A stretch of 64,000 bases of DNA, taken from the NCBI GenBank assembly GCA_947497175.1, contig CANMFM010000008.1, positions 186,001 to 250,000 on the forward strand, read 5' to 3'. The notes under the pieces were generated by a model. The model did not search any database. It was not told where the DNA came from and saw only the letters and a program-made list of their open reading frames with translations. This document shows positions 18,438 through 28,146 of the stretch, piece after piece (position 1 is the first letter of the stretch; each line of letters starts with the position of its first letter). The translations under genes were made by a program, and so were the position numbers. Origin of the DNA: an uncultured Aquimarina sp. Its GTDB lineage: Bacteria; Bacteroidota; Bacteroidia; Flavobacteriales; Flavobacteriaceae.

Positions 18438-18470
18438 TTGTTAACTTGCAACACATCAAATATAAATTTG
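18438..18470 (+). promoter_or_regulatory. Promoter for the secreted protein at 18505
   Basis: TTG at 18438-18440 and TAAATTTG at 18463-18470 are 22 bases apart, within the Bacteroidota consensus range. The predicted start site near 18476 leaves a leader of about 29 bases. Confidence 0.5.
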
Positions 18471-18504
18471 AAGCCTATATATTAACATTACTAAATCTAA
18501 ATCA

Positions 18505-19134
18505 ATGCCCCTTAAGATTAGATCAAGAATTATTGTTCTTTTAGTTTGCTTAGTATCCTCTCAGATAAATTATGCACAATCATACAACTGTCTTAGTTTA
18601 GATAGGACAGGGATTATTAAAAAAGCGTTCAATTCTTTTGAAAATGATTTATTCAATCATTATAAATTTGGCAAGGATTCCATCAAAACCTATCGAACTT
18701 TTTTAGCTGAAATAGCTAGTTTATCAGTTGACCTCAGAAAACTTCCTTCAGGGAGTTCTATACAATTAACCCGACAGTTTAAAAAAATAGCAGATGATAA
18801 GAACTCACTATGGATTAAATTAAGTGAGTATGAAAATCAAGAAGCTACAAAAAAATCGTATCCATCAACAGTCGCTAAGAAAAACGAAGAAGAAATCTTA
18901 ATCTTTAACTACAGAGGTGGCTTTATACAATGTCTTAAAAATAATAGTGGAAGTGAAGATTTTAAGGACATCGTCTCTGGCTTGGAAGAAGATGGAAATG
19001 TAAGTACTTCATTAGTATCCCAAAAGATATATTACTTACAGGACAAAGAACTATGCGAGATAGAAATCAAGAAATTTATTGCATTTGATATCTACTATTC
19101 TATTTTAATGGTTATCGAAAAAGCATTTGGATAG
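18505..19134 (+). CDS. Secreted protein of unknown function between mutA and mutB
   Basis: A 209-residue exported protein; the signal peptide ends near residue 24 (SQINYAQ). The mature part is helical with conserved-looking cysteines (SYNCLSLD at its start, IQCLKN and ELCEIEI later), possibly forming disulfides in the periplasm. No family recognised. It splits the two mutase genes and has its own promoter candidate, so it need not share their function. Confidence 0.65.
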   Translation: MPLKIRSRIIVLLVCLVSSQINYAQSYNCLSLDRTGIIKKAFNSFENDLFNHYKFGKDSIKTYRTFLAEIASLSVDLRKLPSGSSIQLTRQFKKIADDKNSLWIKLSEYENQEATKKSYPSTVAKKNEEEILIFNYRGGFIQCLKNNSGSEDFKDIVSGLEEDGNVSTSLVSQKIYYLQDKELCEIEIKKFIAFDIYYSILMVIEKAFG

Positions 19135-19189
19135 AATTTTAAATAATTCTTATTAAAATAGTGAATTGTATCTCTTTTTTTGAAGAAAA

Positions 19190-19243
19190 ATCATTTCGAA
19201 AACCTTAATTTTATAGCCTTGTTAATTTTATCATTTCGAAAAC
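19190..19243 (+). repeat. Two 14-base direct repeats upstream of mutB
   Basis: ATCATTTCGAAAAC occurs at 19190-19203 and again at 19230-19243, starts 40 bases apart, just before the mutB start at 19257. Each copy contains the palindrome TTCGAA. Spacing near four helical turns fits two regulator sites on one DNA face; no regulator is known. Confidence 0.6.
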
Positions 19244-19256
19244 AAGGTTTTAAGTA

Positions 19257-21389
19257 ATGAATAGAAAAGATATACAACATTTACAACTACCAAAAGAAAT
19301 AACATCAGACCGCGAACAAGAAGTATCAAACTTTACCACCTCGGAAGGAATTGATATCAAATCTGTATATAACGCTGATGATATTACCAATCTTGATCAT
19401 CTAAATTTTTCAGCAGGGGTTCCCCCCTATCTGCGTGGACCATACGCAACCATGTATGTTCGTAGACCATGGACGATACGGCAATATGCCGGGTTTTCGA
19501 CTGCAGAAGAAAGTAACGCTTTCTATCGCAGAAATTTAGCCGCAGGACAAAAAGGGCTTTCGGTTGCTTTTGACCTTGCAACGCACCGAGGATATGATAG
19601 TGATCATGAGCGCGTTTTTGGAGATGTCGGTATGGCAGGAGTAGCAATTGATACGGTTGAAGACATGAAAGTGCTTTTTGACCAAATACCTCTTGATAAA
19701 ATGTCTGTATCTATGACCATGAATGGTGCAGTATTGCCTATCATGGCATTTTATATCGTAGCTGCAGAAGAACAAGGCGTAGAAAAAAAGCTGTTATCAG
19801 GAACGATACAAAACGATATATTAAAGGAGTTTATGGTACGTAATACTTACATTTATCCTCCTACTCCATCCATGCGCATTATTAGCGATATTTTTAAATA
19901 TTGCTCGAAAAACATGCCCAGATTTAACCCCATAAGTATTTCAGGATACCATATGCAAGAAGCTGGTGCTACTTGTGATATAGAACTGGCATATACCCTG
20001 GCAGATGGCTTAGAGTATATTAGAAAAGGAATTGATGCCGGATTAGATGTAGATTCATTTGCTCCTCGTCTATCCTTCTTTTGGGCTATTGGTATGAATC
20101 ACTTTATGGAAATCGCTAAAATGCGTGCAGCAAGAATGCTTTGGGCTAAATTAATAAAACAGTTCAATCCTAAAAACCCGAAATCTTTAATGTTACGAAC
20201 ACATTGCCAAACTAGTGGCTGGAGTCTTACTGCTCAAGATCCATTTAACAATGTTGCTCGTACATGTATTGAAGCAAGTGCCGCAGCTTTTGGAGGTACA
20301 CAAAGTTTGCATACTAATGCTCTGGATGAGGCTATAGCATTACCCACAGATTTTTCAGCAAGAATTGCTAGAAATACTCAGATTTACCTGCAAGAAGAAA
20401 CACAAATCACCCGAACAGTTGATCCATGGGCAGGAAGCTATTATGTAGAATCCTTAACCAATGAAATTGCTCAAAAAGCATGGAAACTACTCGAAGAAGT
20501 CGAGGAATTAGGCGGTATGACCAAAGCCATTGAAGCAGGAATCCCCAAAATGCGGATCGAAGAAGCAGCGGCACGTAAACAAGCCAGAATTGACAGCGAA
20601 CAAGATATTATCATAGGAGTTAACAAATTTAAATTAGAAGAAGAAGAGGCTATAAGTACGCTAAAAGTAGATAATCAGGCTGTTCGAAATCAACAAATAG
20701 AAGGCCTTAAAAAAGTAAAAGCCTCTAGAGATGAACAAGCCGTAAATGAGGCGTTAAGTAATTTAACTAAAGCAGCAGCCAATAATGCTCAAAATTTACT
20801 AGCTTTAGCAGTAGAAGCTGCCAGATTAAGAGCTACTCTAGGAGAAATCAGTGACGCCTTAGAAAAAGAATTTGGAAGATATAAAGCAGAAATCAAATCG
20901 TTTACAGGAGTGTACGCTAAAGAAATAAAAGACGATCAATCCTTCAACAAAGCAAGAGAATTAGCTAACCAATTTACTGAGCTCGAAGGTCGCCGACCCA
21001 GAATTATGATTGCCAAAATGGGGCAAGATGGTCATGATAGAGGGGCAAAAGTAGTAGCAACAAGTTATGCAGATGTAGGTTTTGATGTTGATATAGGACC
21101 TTTATTTCAAACCCCAAAAGAAGCCGCTAAACAAGCTGTCGAAAATGATGTACACATTGTGGGTGTATCGTCTCTGGCAGGAGGACATAAAACTTTGGTC
21201 CCGCAAATCGTTGAAGAACTAAAAAAATATGGTAGAGAAGATATTATGATCATTGTTGGTGGCGTGATCCCTCCAGATGATTATGATCATCTTTTCGAAG
21301 CTGGTGCAGTAGCTATTTTTGGCCCAGGAACAAAAATAAGTGATGCCGCTATCACGATCTTAGATATTTTGATTTCAACCTTTGAGTAA
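19257..21389 (+). CDS. mutB: Methylmalonyl-CoA mutase large (catalytic) subunit
   Basis: A 710-residue adenosylcobalamin enzyme. The N-terminal TIM barrel binds the CoA substrate ([34 protein letters not shown]). The C-terminal cobalamin domain carries DGHDRGAK with the cobalt-ligating His, then SSLAGGH and the glycine-rich IIVGGVIP. It interconverts succinyl-CoA and methylmalonyl-CoA, feeding propionate metabolism or odd-chain and branched-chain degradation. Full length, with start ATG 19257 directly after two direct repeats. Confidence 0.95.
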   Translation: MNRKDIQHLQLPKEITSDREQEVSNFTTSEGIDIKSVYNADDITNLDHLNFSAGVPPYLRGPYATMYVRRPWTIRQYAGFSTAEESNAFYRRNLAAGQKGLSVAFDLATHRGYDSDHERVFGDVGMAGVAIDTVEDMKVLFDQIPLDKMSVSMTMNGAVLPIMAFYIVAAEEQGVEKKLLSGTIQNDILKEFMVRNTYIYPPTPSMRIISDIFKYCSKNMPRFNPISISGYHMQEAGATCDIELAYTLADGLEYIRKGIDAGLDVDSFAPRLSFFWAIGMNHFMEIAKMRAARMLWAKLIKQFNPKNPKSLMLRTHCQTSGWSLTAQDPFNNVARTCIEASAAAFGGTQSLHTNALDEAIALPTDFSARIARNTQIYLQEETQITRTVDPWAGSYYVESLTNEIAQKAWKLLEEVEELGGMTKAIEAGIPKMRIEEAAARKQARIDSEQDIIIGVNKFKLEEEEAISTLKVDNQAVRNQQIEGLKKVKASRDEQAVNEALSNLTKAAANNAQNLLALAVEAARLRATLGEISDALEKEFGRYKAEIKSFTGVYAKEIKDDQSFNKARELANQFTELEGRRPRIMIAKMGQDGHDRGAKVVATSYADVGFDVDIGPLFQTPKEAAKQAVENDVHIVGVSSLAGGHKTLVPQIVEELKKYGREDIMIIVGGVIPPDDYDHLFEAGAVAIFGPGTKISDAAITILDILISTFE

Positions 21390-21400
21390 AGCACGTAAAA

Positions 21401-21424
21401 AAATACTATGCACGCATAGTATTT
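21401..21424. repeat. Inverted repeat downstream of mutB
   Basis: AAATACTATG at 21401-21410 pairs with CATAGTATTT at 21415-21424 across a CACG loop. There is no T-run on the plus strand after it, so it is a weak terminator at best; it may stabilise the mutB transcript. Confidence 0.5.
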
Positions 21425-21468
21425 AAAGTATAAATCGTAACTTTCACCAAATTGATAATAATACACAT

Positions 21469-22350
21469 ATGAGTCATACAGAAAAAATGCTTCGTGACGG
21501 AGCCCTAAAAGGAAAAAACATAGTAGTTACCGGGGGTGGTAGCGGATTAGGAAAATCAATGACAAAATATTTTCTTGAACTTGGCGCCAAAGTAGCTATA
21601 ACTTCTCGTAATTTAGAGAAACTTCAAAACACCGCAAAAGAGCTCGAGGAAGAAACAGGAGGAACTTGCTTACCGCTACAATGTGATGTTCGTCATTATG
21701 ATCAGGTAGAGGCAATGAGAGATCAAGTTATCCAAAATTTTGGATCCGTAGACGTATTATTAAATAATGCTGCCGGTAATTTTATCTCACCAACAGAGCG
21801 ATTGTCTGCCAACGCTTTTGATACCATAATTGATATTGTATTAAAAGGAACTAAAAACTGTACTTTGGCCTTTGGAAAAAACTGGATCGACACCAAATAT
21901 AAAAACACCACAGTATTAAATATTGTAACTACATATGCCTGGACAGGATCTGCCTATGTAGTACCAAGTGCTACTGCAAAAGCGGGCGTACTCGCCTTAA
22001 CAAGATCTTTGGCTGTAGAATGGGCAAAATACGGAATGCGTTTTAATGCTATCGCACCAGGCCCATTTCCTACAAAAGGAGCCTGGGACAGGTTAATGCC
22101 AGGAGATTTGAAAGAAAAACTTGACATTACAAAACAAGTACCTTTAGGGCGTGTTGGTGATCATCAAGAGCTAGCCAATCTGGCTGCCTACTTAGTTTCA
22201 GATTTTTCGGCTTATGTTAATGGTGAAGTAATGACCATTGACGGAGGTGAATGGTTAAAGGGTGCTGGTGAGTTTAATATGCTAGAGCAAGTTCCTGAAG
22301 AAATGTGGGATATGCTCGAAGCTTCAATCAGATCAAAAAACACGAAATAA
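21469..22350 (+). CDS. SDR-family oxidoreductase, 2,4-dienoyl-CoA reductase-like
   Basis: A 293-residue Rossmann-fold short-chain dehydrogenase with the NADP-binding motif TGGGSGLGKS (about residues 21-30) and NNAAGN. The usual YxxxK catalytic pair is replaced by SATAK (Ser and Lys four apart) with a Tyr shortly before it, the arrangement of 2,4-dienoyl-CoA reductases. This suggests a role in oxidation of unsaturated fatty acids. It follows mutB by 79 bases, so the two acyl-CoA genes may be linked. It ends before a strong terminator. Confidence 0.85.
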   Translation: MSHTEKMLRDGALKGKNIVVTGGGSGLGKSMTKYFLELGAKVAITSRNLEKLQNTAKELEEETGGTCLPLQCDVRHYDQVEAMRDQVIQNFGSVDVLLNNAAGNFISPTERLSANAFDTIIDIVLKGTKNCTLAFGKNWIDTKYKNTTVLNIVTTYAWTGSAYVVPSATAKAGVLALTRSLAVEWAKYGMRFNAIAPGPFPTKGAWDRLMPGDLKEKLDITKQVPLGRVGDHQELANLAAYLVSDFSAYVNGEVMTIDGGEWLKGAGEFNMLEQVPEEMWDMLEASIRSKNTK

Positions 22351-22378
22351 GTAGTTATTAACAATACGATAAGTCTAT

Positions 22379-22409
22379 AAGACCATCCCTAAAAGCGGAT
22401 GGTCTTTTT
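22379..22409 (+). terminator. Intrinsic terminator after the SDR gene
   Basis: A 10-bp perfect stem (22379-22388 with 22397-22406) and a run of T's. It separates the acyl-CoA genes from parA. Confidence 0.85.
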
Positions 22410-22488
22410 ATTAACCACTGTTAACATTTTTCATTTTTATAATATATAATAAATTGTATTTTTACCTCTTAAATCCAAATCTCCCCAC

Positions 22489-23253
22489 ATGGGTAAAATA
22501 ATAGCGATTGCCAATCAAAAAGGAGGTGTAGGTAAAACTACCACCTCTGTAAATTTAGCAGCTTCTCTAGGTGTTTTAGAGAAAAAAGTATTACTTATTG
22601 ATGCCGATCCACAGGCTAATGCCACTTCTGGATTAGGGTTAGATGTAGAAAGTATTGAAAAAGGCACCTATCAGATTTTAGAACATACTGTAGTACCAGA
22701 AGAAGCGATATTAGAGACCAGTTCACCCAATGTGCATATTATACCTGCACATATTGATCTTGTAGCTATTGAGATAGAACTTGTTGACAAAGATCAACGA
22801 GAATATATGATGAAAAAAGCCATAGAAAAGCTTAAATCAGAATATGATTTTATTCTTATTGATTGTGCTCCTTCTCTTGGTTTATTAACATTGAATGCAT
22901 TAACGGCTGCAGATTCTGTTATGATACCAATACAATGTGAATATTTTGCTTTGGAAGGTCTAGGTAAACTCCTAAATACAATTAAAAGTGTGCAAAAAGT
23001 GCACAACAAGAATTTAGATATTGAAGGGTTGCTACTTACCATGTATGATTCCAGACTCAGGTTATCGAATCAGGTTGTTGAAGAGGTTCAAAAGCATTTT
23101 AGCGAAATGGTATTTAAAACAATCATTCAAAGAAATATACGTTTAAGTGAAGCACCTAGTTATGGTGAGAGTATTATTAATTATGATGCTTCAAGTAAAG
23201 GAGCTAGTAATTACTTAAGTTTAGCACACGAAATTATTAAAAAAAATAGTTAA
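22489..23253 (+). CDS. parA: ParA chromosome-partitioning ATPase
   Basis: A 254-residue deviant Walker ATPase of the chromosomal ParA/Soj type. KGGVGKTT at residues 11-18 is the P-loop, DADPQANAT and DCAPSLG are the other nucleotide motifs. It binds DNA non-specifically and moves the origin region by ATP-driven interaction with ParB. There is no N-terminal helix-turn-helix, so it is the chromosomal form. parB follows after 6 bases. No parS site (TGTTNCACGTGNAACA) was seen in the window. Confidence 0.93.
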   Translation: MGKIIAIANQKGGVGKTTTSVNLAASLGVLEKKVLLIDADPQANATSGLGLDVESIEKGTYQILEHTVVPEEAILETSSPNVHIIPAHIDLVAIEIELVDKDQREYMMKKAIEKLKSEYDFILIDCAPSLGLLTLNALTAADSVMIPIQCEYFALEGLGKLLNTIKSVQKVHNKNLDIEGLLLTMYDSRLRLSNQVVEEVQKHFSEMVFKTIIQRNIRLSEAPSYGESIINYDASSKGASNYLSLAHEIIKKNS

Positions 23254-23259
23254 GGATTC

Positions 23260-24165
23260 ATGGCGAAGGCAACAAAAAAACAGGCATTAGGCAGAGGATT
23301 ATCTGCACTACTCAAAGATCCGGAAAATGACATAAAATCGGTAGAAGATAAAAATGCAGATAAGGTAATTGGTAATATTATCGATTTAGAGTTAGAAAGT
23401 ATAGATGTTAACCCTTTTCAGCCTAGAACTAGTTTTAATGATGAAACATTACGAGAACTAGCAACCTCTATAAAAGAAGTAGGCGTAATACAACCTATTA
23501 CCGTTCGAAAACTTGATTTCAACAATTATCAATTGGTAAGTGGTGAACGTCGTTATCGCGCTTCAAAATTAGCTGGATTAAAAACCATACCCGCCTATAT
23601 TCGTATTGCTAATGACAATGAGTCATTAACCATGGCTTTGGTAGAAAATATACAGCGACAGGATCTGGATCCTATTGAGATTGCATTATCCTACCAACGC
23701 CTAATCGATGAGATTAGCTTAACACAGGAGCAGTTGAGTGATCGAGTCGGAAAAAAAAGATCTACAATAGCTAATTACCTTAGATTGCTAAAATTAGATC
23801 CCATTGTTCAAACCGGTATGCGCGATGGTTTTATATCAATGGGTCATGGTCGTGCACTGATTAATATAGATGACCAACAGCAACAACTCGATATTTATGA
23901 AAAAGTTATCGGGAAGTCTTTATCCGTTCGCGATACCGAAAAACTAGTTAGATCTATAAATAATCCAACGGCAAGCCCTACTGAAAATAAGACAACAGCT
24001 CAATTACCAAAGCATATTTCTAAAGGAATTAAAGAGTTCTCAGAATATTTTGGTGCAAAAATTGATATAAAAGTTTCCGATAAAGGAAGTGGTAAGTTGA
24101 TCATACCCTTTTCTTCCGAAGAAGATTTTAAACGCTTAAAGAAACTTATCAATAGTGAGGATTAA
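23260..24165 (+). CDS. parB: ParB chromosome-partitioning protein (CTPase/parS-binding)
   Basis: A 301-residue ParB/Spo0J. The N-terminal basic tag (KKQALGRGLSALL) is the segment that stimulates ParA, GERRYRAS is the CTP-binding motif, and the helix-turn-helix is around TQEQLSDRVGKKRST. The C-terminal 60 residues form the dimer domain. It pairs with ParA and shares its last bases with the next gene. Confidence 0.93.
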   Translation: MAKATKKQALGRGLSALLKDPENDIKSVEDKNADKVIGNIIDLELESIDVNPFQPRTSFNDETLRELATSIKEVGVIQPITVRKLDFNNYQLVSGERRYRASKLAGLKTIPAYIRIANDNESLTMALVENIQRQDLDPIEIALSYQRLIDEISLTQEQLSDRVGKKRSTIANYLRLLKLDPIVQTGMRDGFISMGHGRALINIDDQQQQLDIYEKVIGKSLSVRDTEKLVRSINNPTASPTENKTTAQLPKHISKGIKEFSEYFGAKIDIKVSDKGSGKLIIPFSSEEDFKRLKKLINSED

Positions 24166-24739
24166 ATGCTGTTATATCATTTTTTTTGTGCTTTTTAGCT
24201 TACAAAACATTCTTTCGCAAGAGAATGATGAATTAAAGGTTACCACAGAAGAAGTTGCTGTAAAAAAGAAAAAAAGAGAAAAAAAAATTCCTGAATACGA
24301 ACCCTTAGCACCGGCAAGAGCGGCTTTTTATTCTGCAGTTCTTCCTGGTCTTGGACAGGCATATCAAAAAAAATATTGGAAAGTCCCAATAGTATATGCT
24401 GCCCTAGGTACTGGTGTATATTTCTATATTCAGAATAATGATAATTATAATCGTGTACGAGATATTTTTAAACGTAGATTAGCTGGTTTTACTGATGATG
24501 AATTTCCGAACATTACCAATGATCAGCTTATATCCTTGCAAGAACGTTATCGTCGAGATCAGGAATTGTCACTACTGGTCACCGTTGGGATTTATCTTCT
24601 AAATATTGTAGATGCTAATGTTACGGCGCATTTACAACAGTATAATGTTACCGAGGATCTTTCTTTTAAGCCTAAAGTAAATTTTAACGAATTTGATGTT
24701 GGACTCAATTATGGGGTATCGCTCAATTATAGTTTTTAA
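24155..24739 (+). CDS. DUF5683 family membrane protein
   Basis: A 194-residue protein with a signal-like N-terminus, a Lys/Glu-rich stretch (residues 25-48) and then a membrane domain with AFYSAVLPGLGQAYQKKYWK, the DUF5683 hallmark, also related to TM2-like proteins. Two or three hydrophobic helices follow. The start is GTG at 24155, overlapping parB by 11 bases. The order parA-parB-DUF5683-dapB-lepB is common in Bacteroidota. Function unknown. Confidence 0.8.
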   Translation: MRIKCCYIIFFVLFSLQNILSQENDELKVTTEEVAVKKKKREKKIPEYEPLAPARAAFYSAVLPGLGQAYQKKYWKVPIVYAALGTGVYFYIQNNDNYNRVRDIFKRRLAGFTDDEFPNITNDQLISLQERYRRDQELSLLVTVGIYLLNIVDANVTAHLQQYNVTEDLSFKPKVNFNEFDVGLNYGVSLNYSF

Positions 24740-24789
24740 GTATTTAGAATACAAATCGCCTAACAACAACTTACAACAGTAACTAACAT

Positions 24790-25488
24790 ATGAAAATCGC
24801 ACTTCTTGGATATGGTAAAATGGGTAAAACCATTGAGAAAATTGCAATACAACGAGGCCATACCATTGCATTAAAAGTAGATAAAGAGGATACTACGTAT
24901 GACTTATCTGATATCGATGTTGCAATTGATTTTAGTATTCCTTCTGCAGCCGTAAATAACATCACAAATTGTTTTAATGCCGGAGTACCTGTCATTTCTG
25001 GAACAACCGGATGGTTAGAGTATTATGAGATGATCGTAAACGTATGCAAGGAAAAAAAGGGTAGTTTTATTTATGCCTCTAATTATAGTTTGGGAGTAAA
25101 CCTATTTTTTGAACTGAATAAGAAGTTAGCAAAAATGATGGCTCCACTAGAGGGTTATGATATTACCATGGAAGAAATTCATCATACCGAAAAGCTGGAT
25201 GCTCCGAGTGGTACTGCTATTACCCTGGCCGAAGGAGTAATCGAAAACACAGATAAAAAAAACTGGAAACTTGGAGAAGGGGATCATAACACAATTCCCA
25301 TAACCGCAAAAAGAATTGATAAAGTACCAGGCACACATACCGTAACGTACTCATCTAAGGTAGATGATATAGAAATTAAGCATACTGCCCATAATCGAGA
25401 TGGGTTTGCCCTAGGTGCTGTAGTAGCGGCCGAATGGATTTCTGACAAAACCGGAGTTTTTGGAATGAAAGATGTTTTAGGATTATAA
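24790..25488 (+). CDS. dapB: 4-hydroxy-tetrahydrodipicolinate reductase
   Basis: A 232-residue enzyme of lysine/diaminopimelate biosynthesis that reduces hydroxy-tetrahydrodipicolinate with NAD(P)H. The nucleotide-binding start is LLGYGKMGK, GTTGW sits at the usual place, and the active-site loop is HHTEKLDAPSGTA with catalytic His and Lys. Slightly shorter than the E. coli enzyme, as usual in Bacteroidota. It supplies cell-wall precursor and sits in the par-lep cluster. Confidence 0.93.
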   Translation: MKIALLGYGKMGKTIEKIAIQRGHTIALKVDKEDTTYDLSDIDVAIDFSIPSAAVNNITNCFNAGVPVISGTTGWLEYYEMIVNVCKEKKGSFIYASNYSLGVNLFFELNKKLAKMMAPLEGYDITMEEIHHTEKLDAPSGTAITLAEGVIENTDKKNWKLGEGDHNTIPITAKRIDKVPGTHTVTYSSKVDDIEIKHTAHNRDGFALGAVVAAEWISDKTGVFGMKDVLGL

Positions 25489-25539
25489 AAAATGTAACAC
25501 TTTGTACATAAGGAGTACTTATATTAAAAAATAATAGAG

Positions 25540-27108
25540 ATGACACTAACAGAATGGTTTATTTTTTTCCTGATACTACAGGTAATTCATTTTCTAGGAA
25601 CCTGGAAATTATATACTAAAGCAGGTAGAAAAGCCTGGGAAGCTATCGTACCTGTGTACAACGCGGTTATATTGATGAAAATTATAAATCGTCCATGGTG
25701 GTGGGTAATTTTACTATTCATTCCAGTAATTAATGTAATCATGCTACCCGTAATTTGGGTAGAAACTATTAGAAGTTTTGGCAAAAACTCAACCACTGAT
25801 ACTATCCTCGTCATTGTAACTCTTGGTTTTTACATTTTCTATATTAATTATGGATTAGATGTAAACCATATCCAGGACCGTAGTCTTAAACCAAGAACCG
25901 CAACCGGAGAATGGATAAGCTCTATATTATTTGCAATAGTTGCAGCGACGATTGTGCATACATATTTTATGCAACCATACACCATTCCAACCGGATCTTT
26001 AGAAAGAACACTGCTTGTTGGAGATTTCTTATTTGTAAGTAAGTTTCATTATGGTGCTCGTACCCCTATGACAGCTGTATCATTTCCTATGGTGCACGAT
26101 ACCATTCCGTTAGTGAGAACAAAATCGTATACAAGCGCACCACAATATCCTTATTTTAGATTACCTGGTTTTCAAGACATTAAACGTAACGACATTGTTG
26201 TATTTAGCTGGCCAATAGATACCGTACGTTTTTTTAGAGATCAATCTAAAAAGAGTTATTACAAACCTATTGATAAAAAATCGAATTATGTAAAACGCTG
26301 TGTTGGAGTACCGGGCGATTCTCTATCTGTAGTAGATGGATACGTACATATTAATGGCGAAAAGAATCAGCTTCCTGATCGTGCCCAATTGCAGTTTAGA
26401 CATACAGGAACTACAAAAGGAAGTAGTTTTAATATGCAAAATTTATACAATCGATATAAAATAAAACCCAACGAATTTGGGTATAATGAGAAATTCTTTG
26501 AAGCGCAATGTATTACCGAAGAAGCTGCTACAAAATTTAAAAATCATCCTAATGTTGATGATATTCAAAGAATGATAGCTCCCAAAGGTCAAAAAGATCC
26601 AGGTATTTTCCCTAACAATGGTAAAGTAAACTGGAATTCTGACAACTTTGGACCTATCTACATCCCCGAAGCTGGTAAAACAGTAAAAATGGATCTCAAA
26701 AGTTTTTCTTTATACAGAAGAATAATTGAAGTTTATGAAGGCTCAGAACTGGGTATTGATAATAAGTTATCAGTAAATGATACTCAAATAGTACTTAATG
26801 GCAAACCCATAGACACCTATACTTTCAAACAAGATTACTATTGGATGATGGGAGATAATCGCCATAATAGTGAAGATAGCCGTGTTTGGGGATATGTTCC
26901 TGCTAATCATATTGTAGGTAAACCAGTTTTTATATGGTTTAGCTGGGATACTAATGCAAAAGGTCTCTTTAATAAAATTCGATGGGATAGAATGTTTACA
27001 ACCGTGGGAGGTAGTGGTAAACCTGTATCTTATTTTAAGTATTTCCTCATATTATTAGCAGGCTGGATCATTTATAATCAATATCGAAAGAGAAAAAAAG
27101 GAGCATAA
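25540..27108 (+). CDS. lepB: Signal peptidase I, long Bacteroidota form
   Basis: A 522-residue membrane protease that removes signal peptides. Residues 1-120 form an extra N-terminal membrane domain with several helices, characteristic of this phylum. The catalytic Ser lies in IPTGSLERTL and the Lys in NYVKRCVGVPGDSL; GDNRHNSEDSR is the third conserved box. A large insertion separates the Lys and GDNR boxes. A C-terminal helix and basic tail end the protein, giving an unusual extra anchor. Confidence 0.93.
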   Translation: MTLTEWFIFFLILQVIHFLGTWKLYTKAGRKAWEAIVPVYNAVILMKIINRPWWWVILLFIPVINVIMLPVIWVETIRSFGKNSTTDTILVIVTLGFYIFYINYGLDVNHIQDRSLKPRTATGEWISSILFAIVAATIVHTYFMQPYTIPTGSLERTLLVGDFLFVSKFHYGARTPMTAVSFPMVHDTIPLVRTKSYTSAPQYPYFRLPGFQDIKRNDIVVFSWPIDTVRFFRDQSKKSYYKPIDKKSNYVKRCVGVPGDSLSVVDGYVHINGEKNQLPDRAQLQFRHTGTTKGSSFNMQNLYNRYKIKPNEFGYNEKFFEAQCITEEAATKFKNHPNVDDIQRMIAPKGQKDPGIFPNNGKVNWNSDNFGPIYIPEAGKTVKMDLKSFSLYRRIIEVYEGSELGIDNKLSVNDTQIVLNGKPIDTYTFKQDYYWMMGDNRHNSEDSRVWGYVPANHIVGKPVFIWFSWDTNAKGLFNKIRWDRMFTTVGGSGKPVSYFKYFLILLAGWIIYNQYRKRKKGA

Positions 27109-27123
27109 TATCAAAAAGAAAAA

Positions 27124-27747
27124 TTGAAGACTACCCTACTCCATCCGATGTATTTTGGGTCTATTGCTCAATACGTGGCAATTGCACAATCCGATTCGAT
27201 TGTTTTTGAAAACGAAGATAATTATCAAAAACAAACCTATCGCAATCGTATGTACATTTATGGTGCAAACGGCAAGCTTCTATTAACGATTCCGATTAAG
27301 CATACAGGAAAACAGGGAAGACAACTTTATAAAGACGTAAGAATCGAAAATGATTTTAAATGGCAGGCACTACATTGGAAATCTTTAGAAACTGCGTATA
27401 GAACCTCACCTTTCTTTGAATATTATGAAGAAGAATTCGTTCATCTCTTCGAAAAAAAGAAAGAGTTTCTGTTAGATTTTAATTACGAATGCATTCAAGC
27501 TGTTTTTGATTGTCTCCAGTTAGAAACAAATTTTACCAAAACAATTGAATATATCAAGACTCCCCAAGAGATTAATGACAAAAGAGAATTGATAAATGCG
27601 AAAAAAGAAAAACCATACACGCTAGAATCGTATATCCAGGTTTTTACAGAAAAACACAGTTTTATACCTAACCTCTCTATTTTGGATTTATTATTTAATG
27701 AGGGGACGAATGCATTGAATTATCTTGAGAATCAAGCTATTTTTTAA
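27124..27747 (+). CDS. WbqC-family protein
   Basis: A 207-residue protein of the WbqC family, in which HPMYFGSIAQY near the start and WKSLETAYRTSPFFEYY in the middle are typical. Members are found in O-antigen and sugar biosynthesis clusters, but the Bacteroidota copy beside lepB is a conserved housekeeping neighbour of unknown role. The start codon is TTG at 27124, 16 bases after the lepB stop. It overlaps the next gene by a single base, so lepB-wbqC-DUF6122 is one operon. Confidence 0.82.
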   Translation: MKTTLLHPMYFGSIAQYVAIAQSDSIVFENEDNYQKQTYRNRMYIYGANGKLLLTIPIKHTGKQGRQLYKDVRIENDFKWQALHWKSLETAYRTSPFFEYYEEEFVHLFEKKKEFLLDFNYECIQAVFDCLQLETNFTKTIEYIKTPQEINDKRELINAKKEKPYTLESYIQVFTEKHSFIPNLSILDLLFNEGTNALNYLENQAIF

Positions 27748-28055
27748 TGCTTCGTTTTATAGTACACTATGGATCACACCTTATCTTTCCGCTAATATTC
27801 GCGTTAATTTTTTACCCAAAACAATGGAAAAATGTATACCTCATCTTTTTGGGAGCTATGCTTATTGATCTCGATCATTTGCTTGTAAATCCTATTTTTG
27901 ATCCTGGTCGATGTAGTATTGGTTTTCATCTATTACATAGTGCTTACGCCATTATAGGATATTGTTTTATGCTATTTTTCTCAAGTATTCGAGTGTTCGG
28001 CATAGCACTACTTTGGCATATTATTACTGACCTTATCGACTGCTGGATGATGTGA
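27747..28055 (+). CDS. DUF6122 family small membrane protein
   Basis: A 102-residue protein with three or four hydrophobic helices. Acidic and His residues in IDLDHLLVNP, FHLLHSAY and LLWHIITDLIDC resemble the metal-ligand pattern of YdjM-type membrane hydrolases. I recall it as DUF6122. It starts on the last base of wbqC. Function unknown; a membrane metal-dependent hydrolase is possible. Confidence 0.75.
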   Translation: MLRFIVHYGSHLIFPLIFALIFYPKQWKNVYLIFLGAMLIDLDHLLVNPIFDPGRCSIGFHLLHSAYAIIGYCFMLFFSSIRVFGIALLWHIITDLIDCWMM

Positions 28056-28146
28056 TCAAGCGTTATATGTATTCTTTCTGTAAAATATTTTTTACATTTA
28101 GTAAAAATTAGCATTACTAATTTCCTTATTTTAAATTGATTCAATC

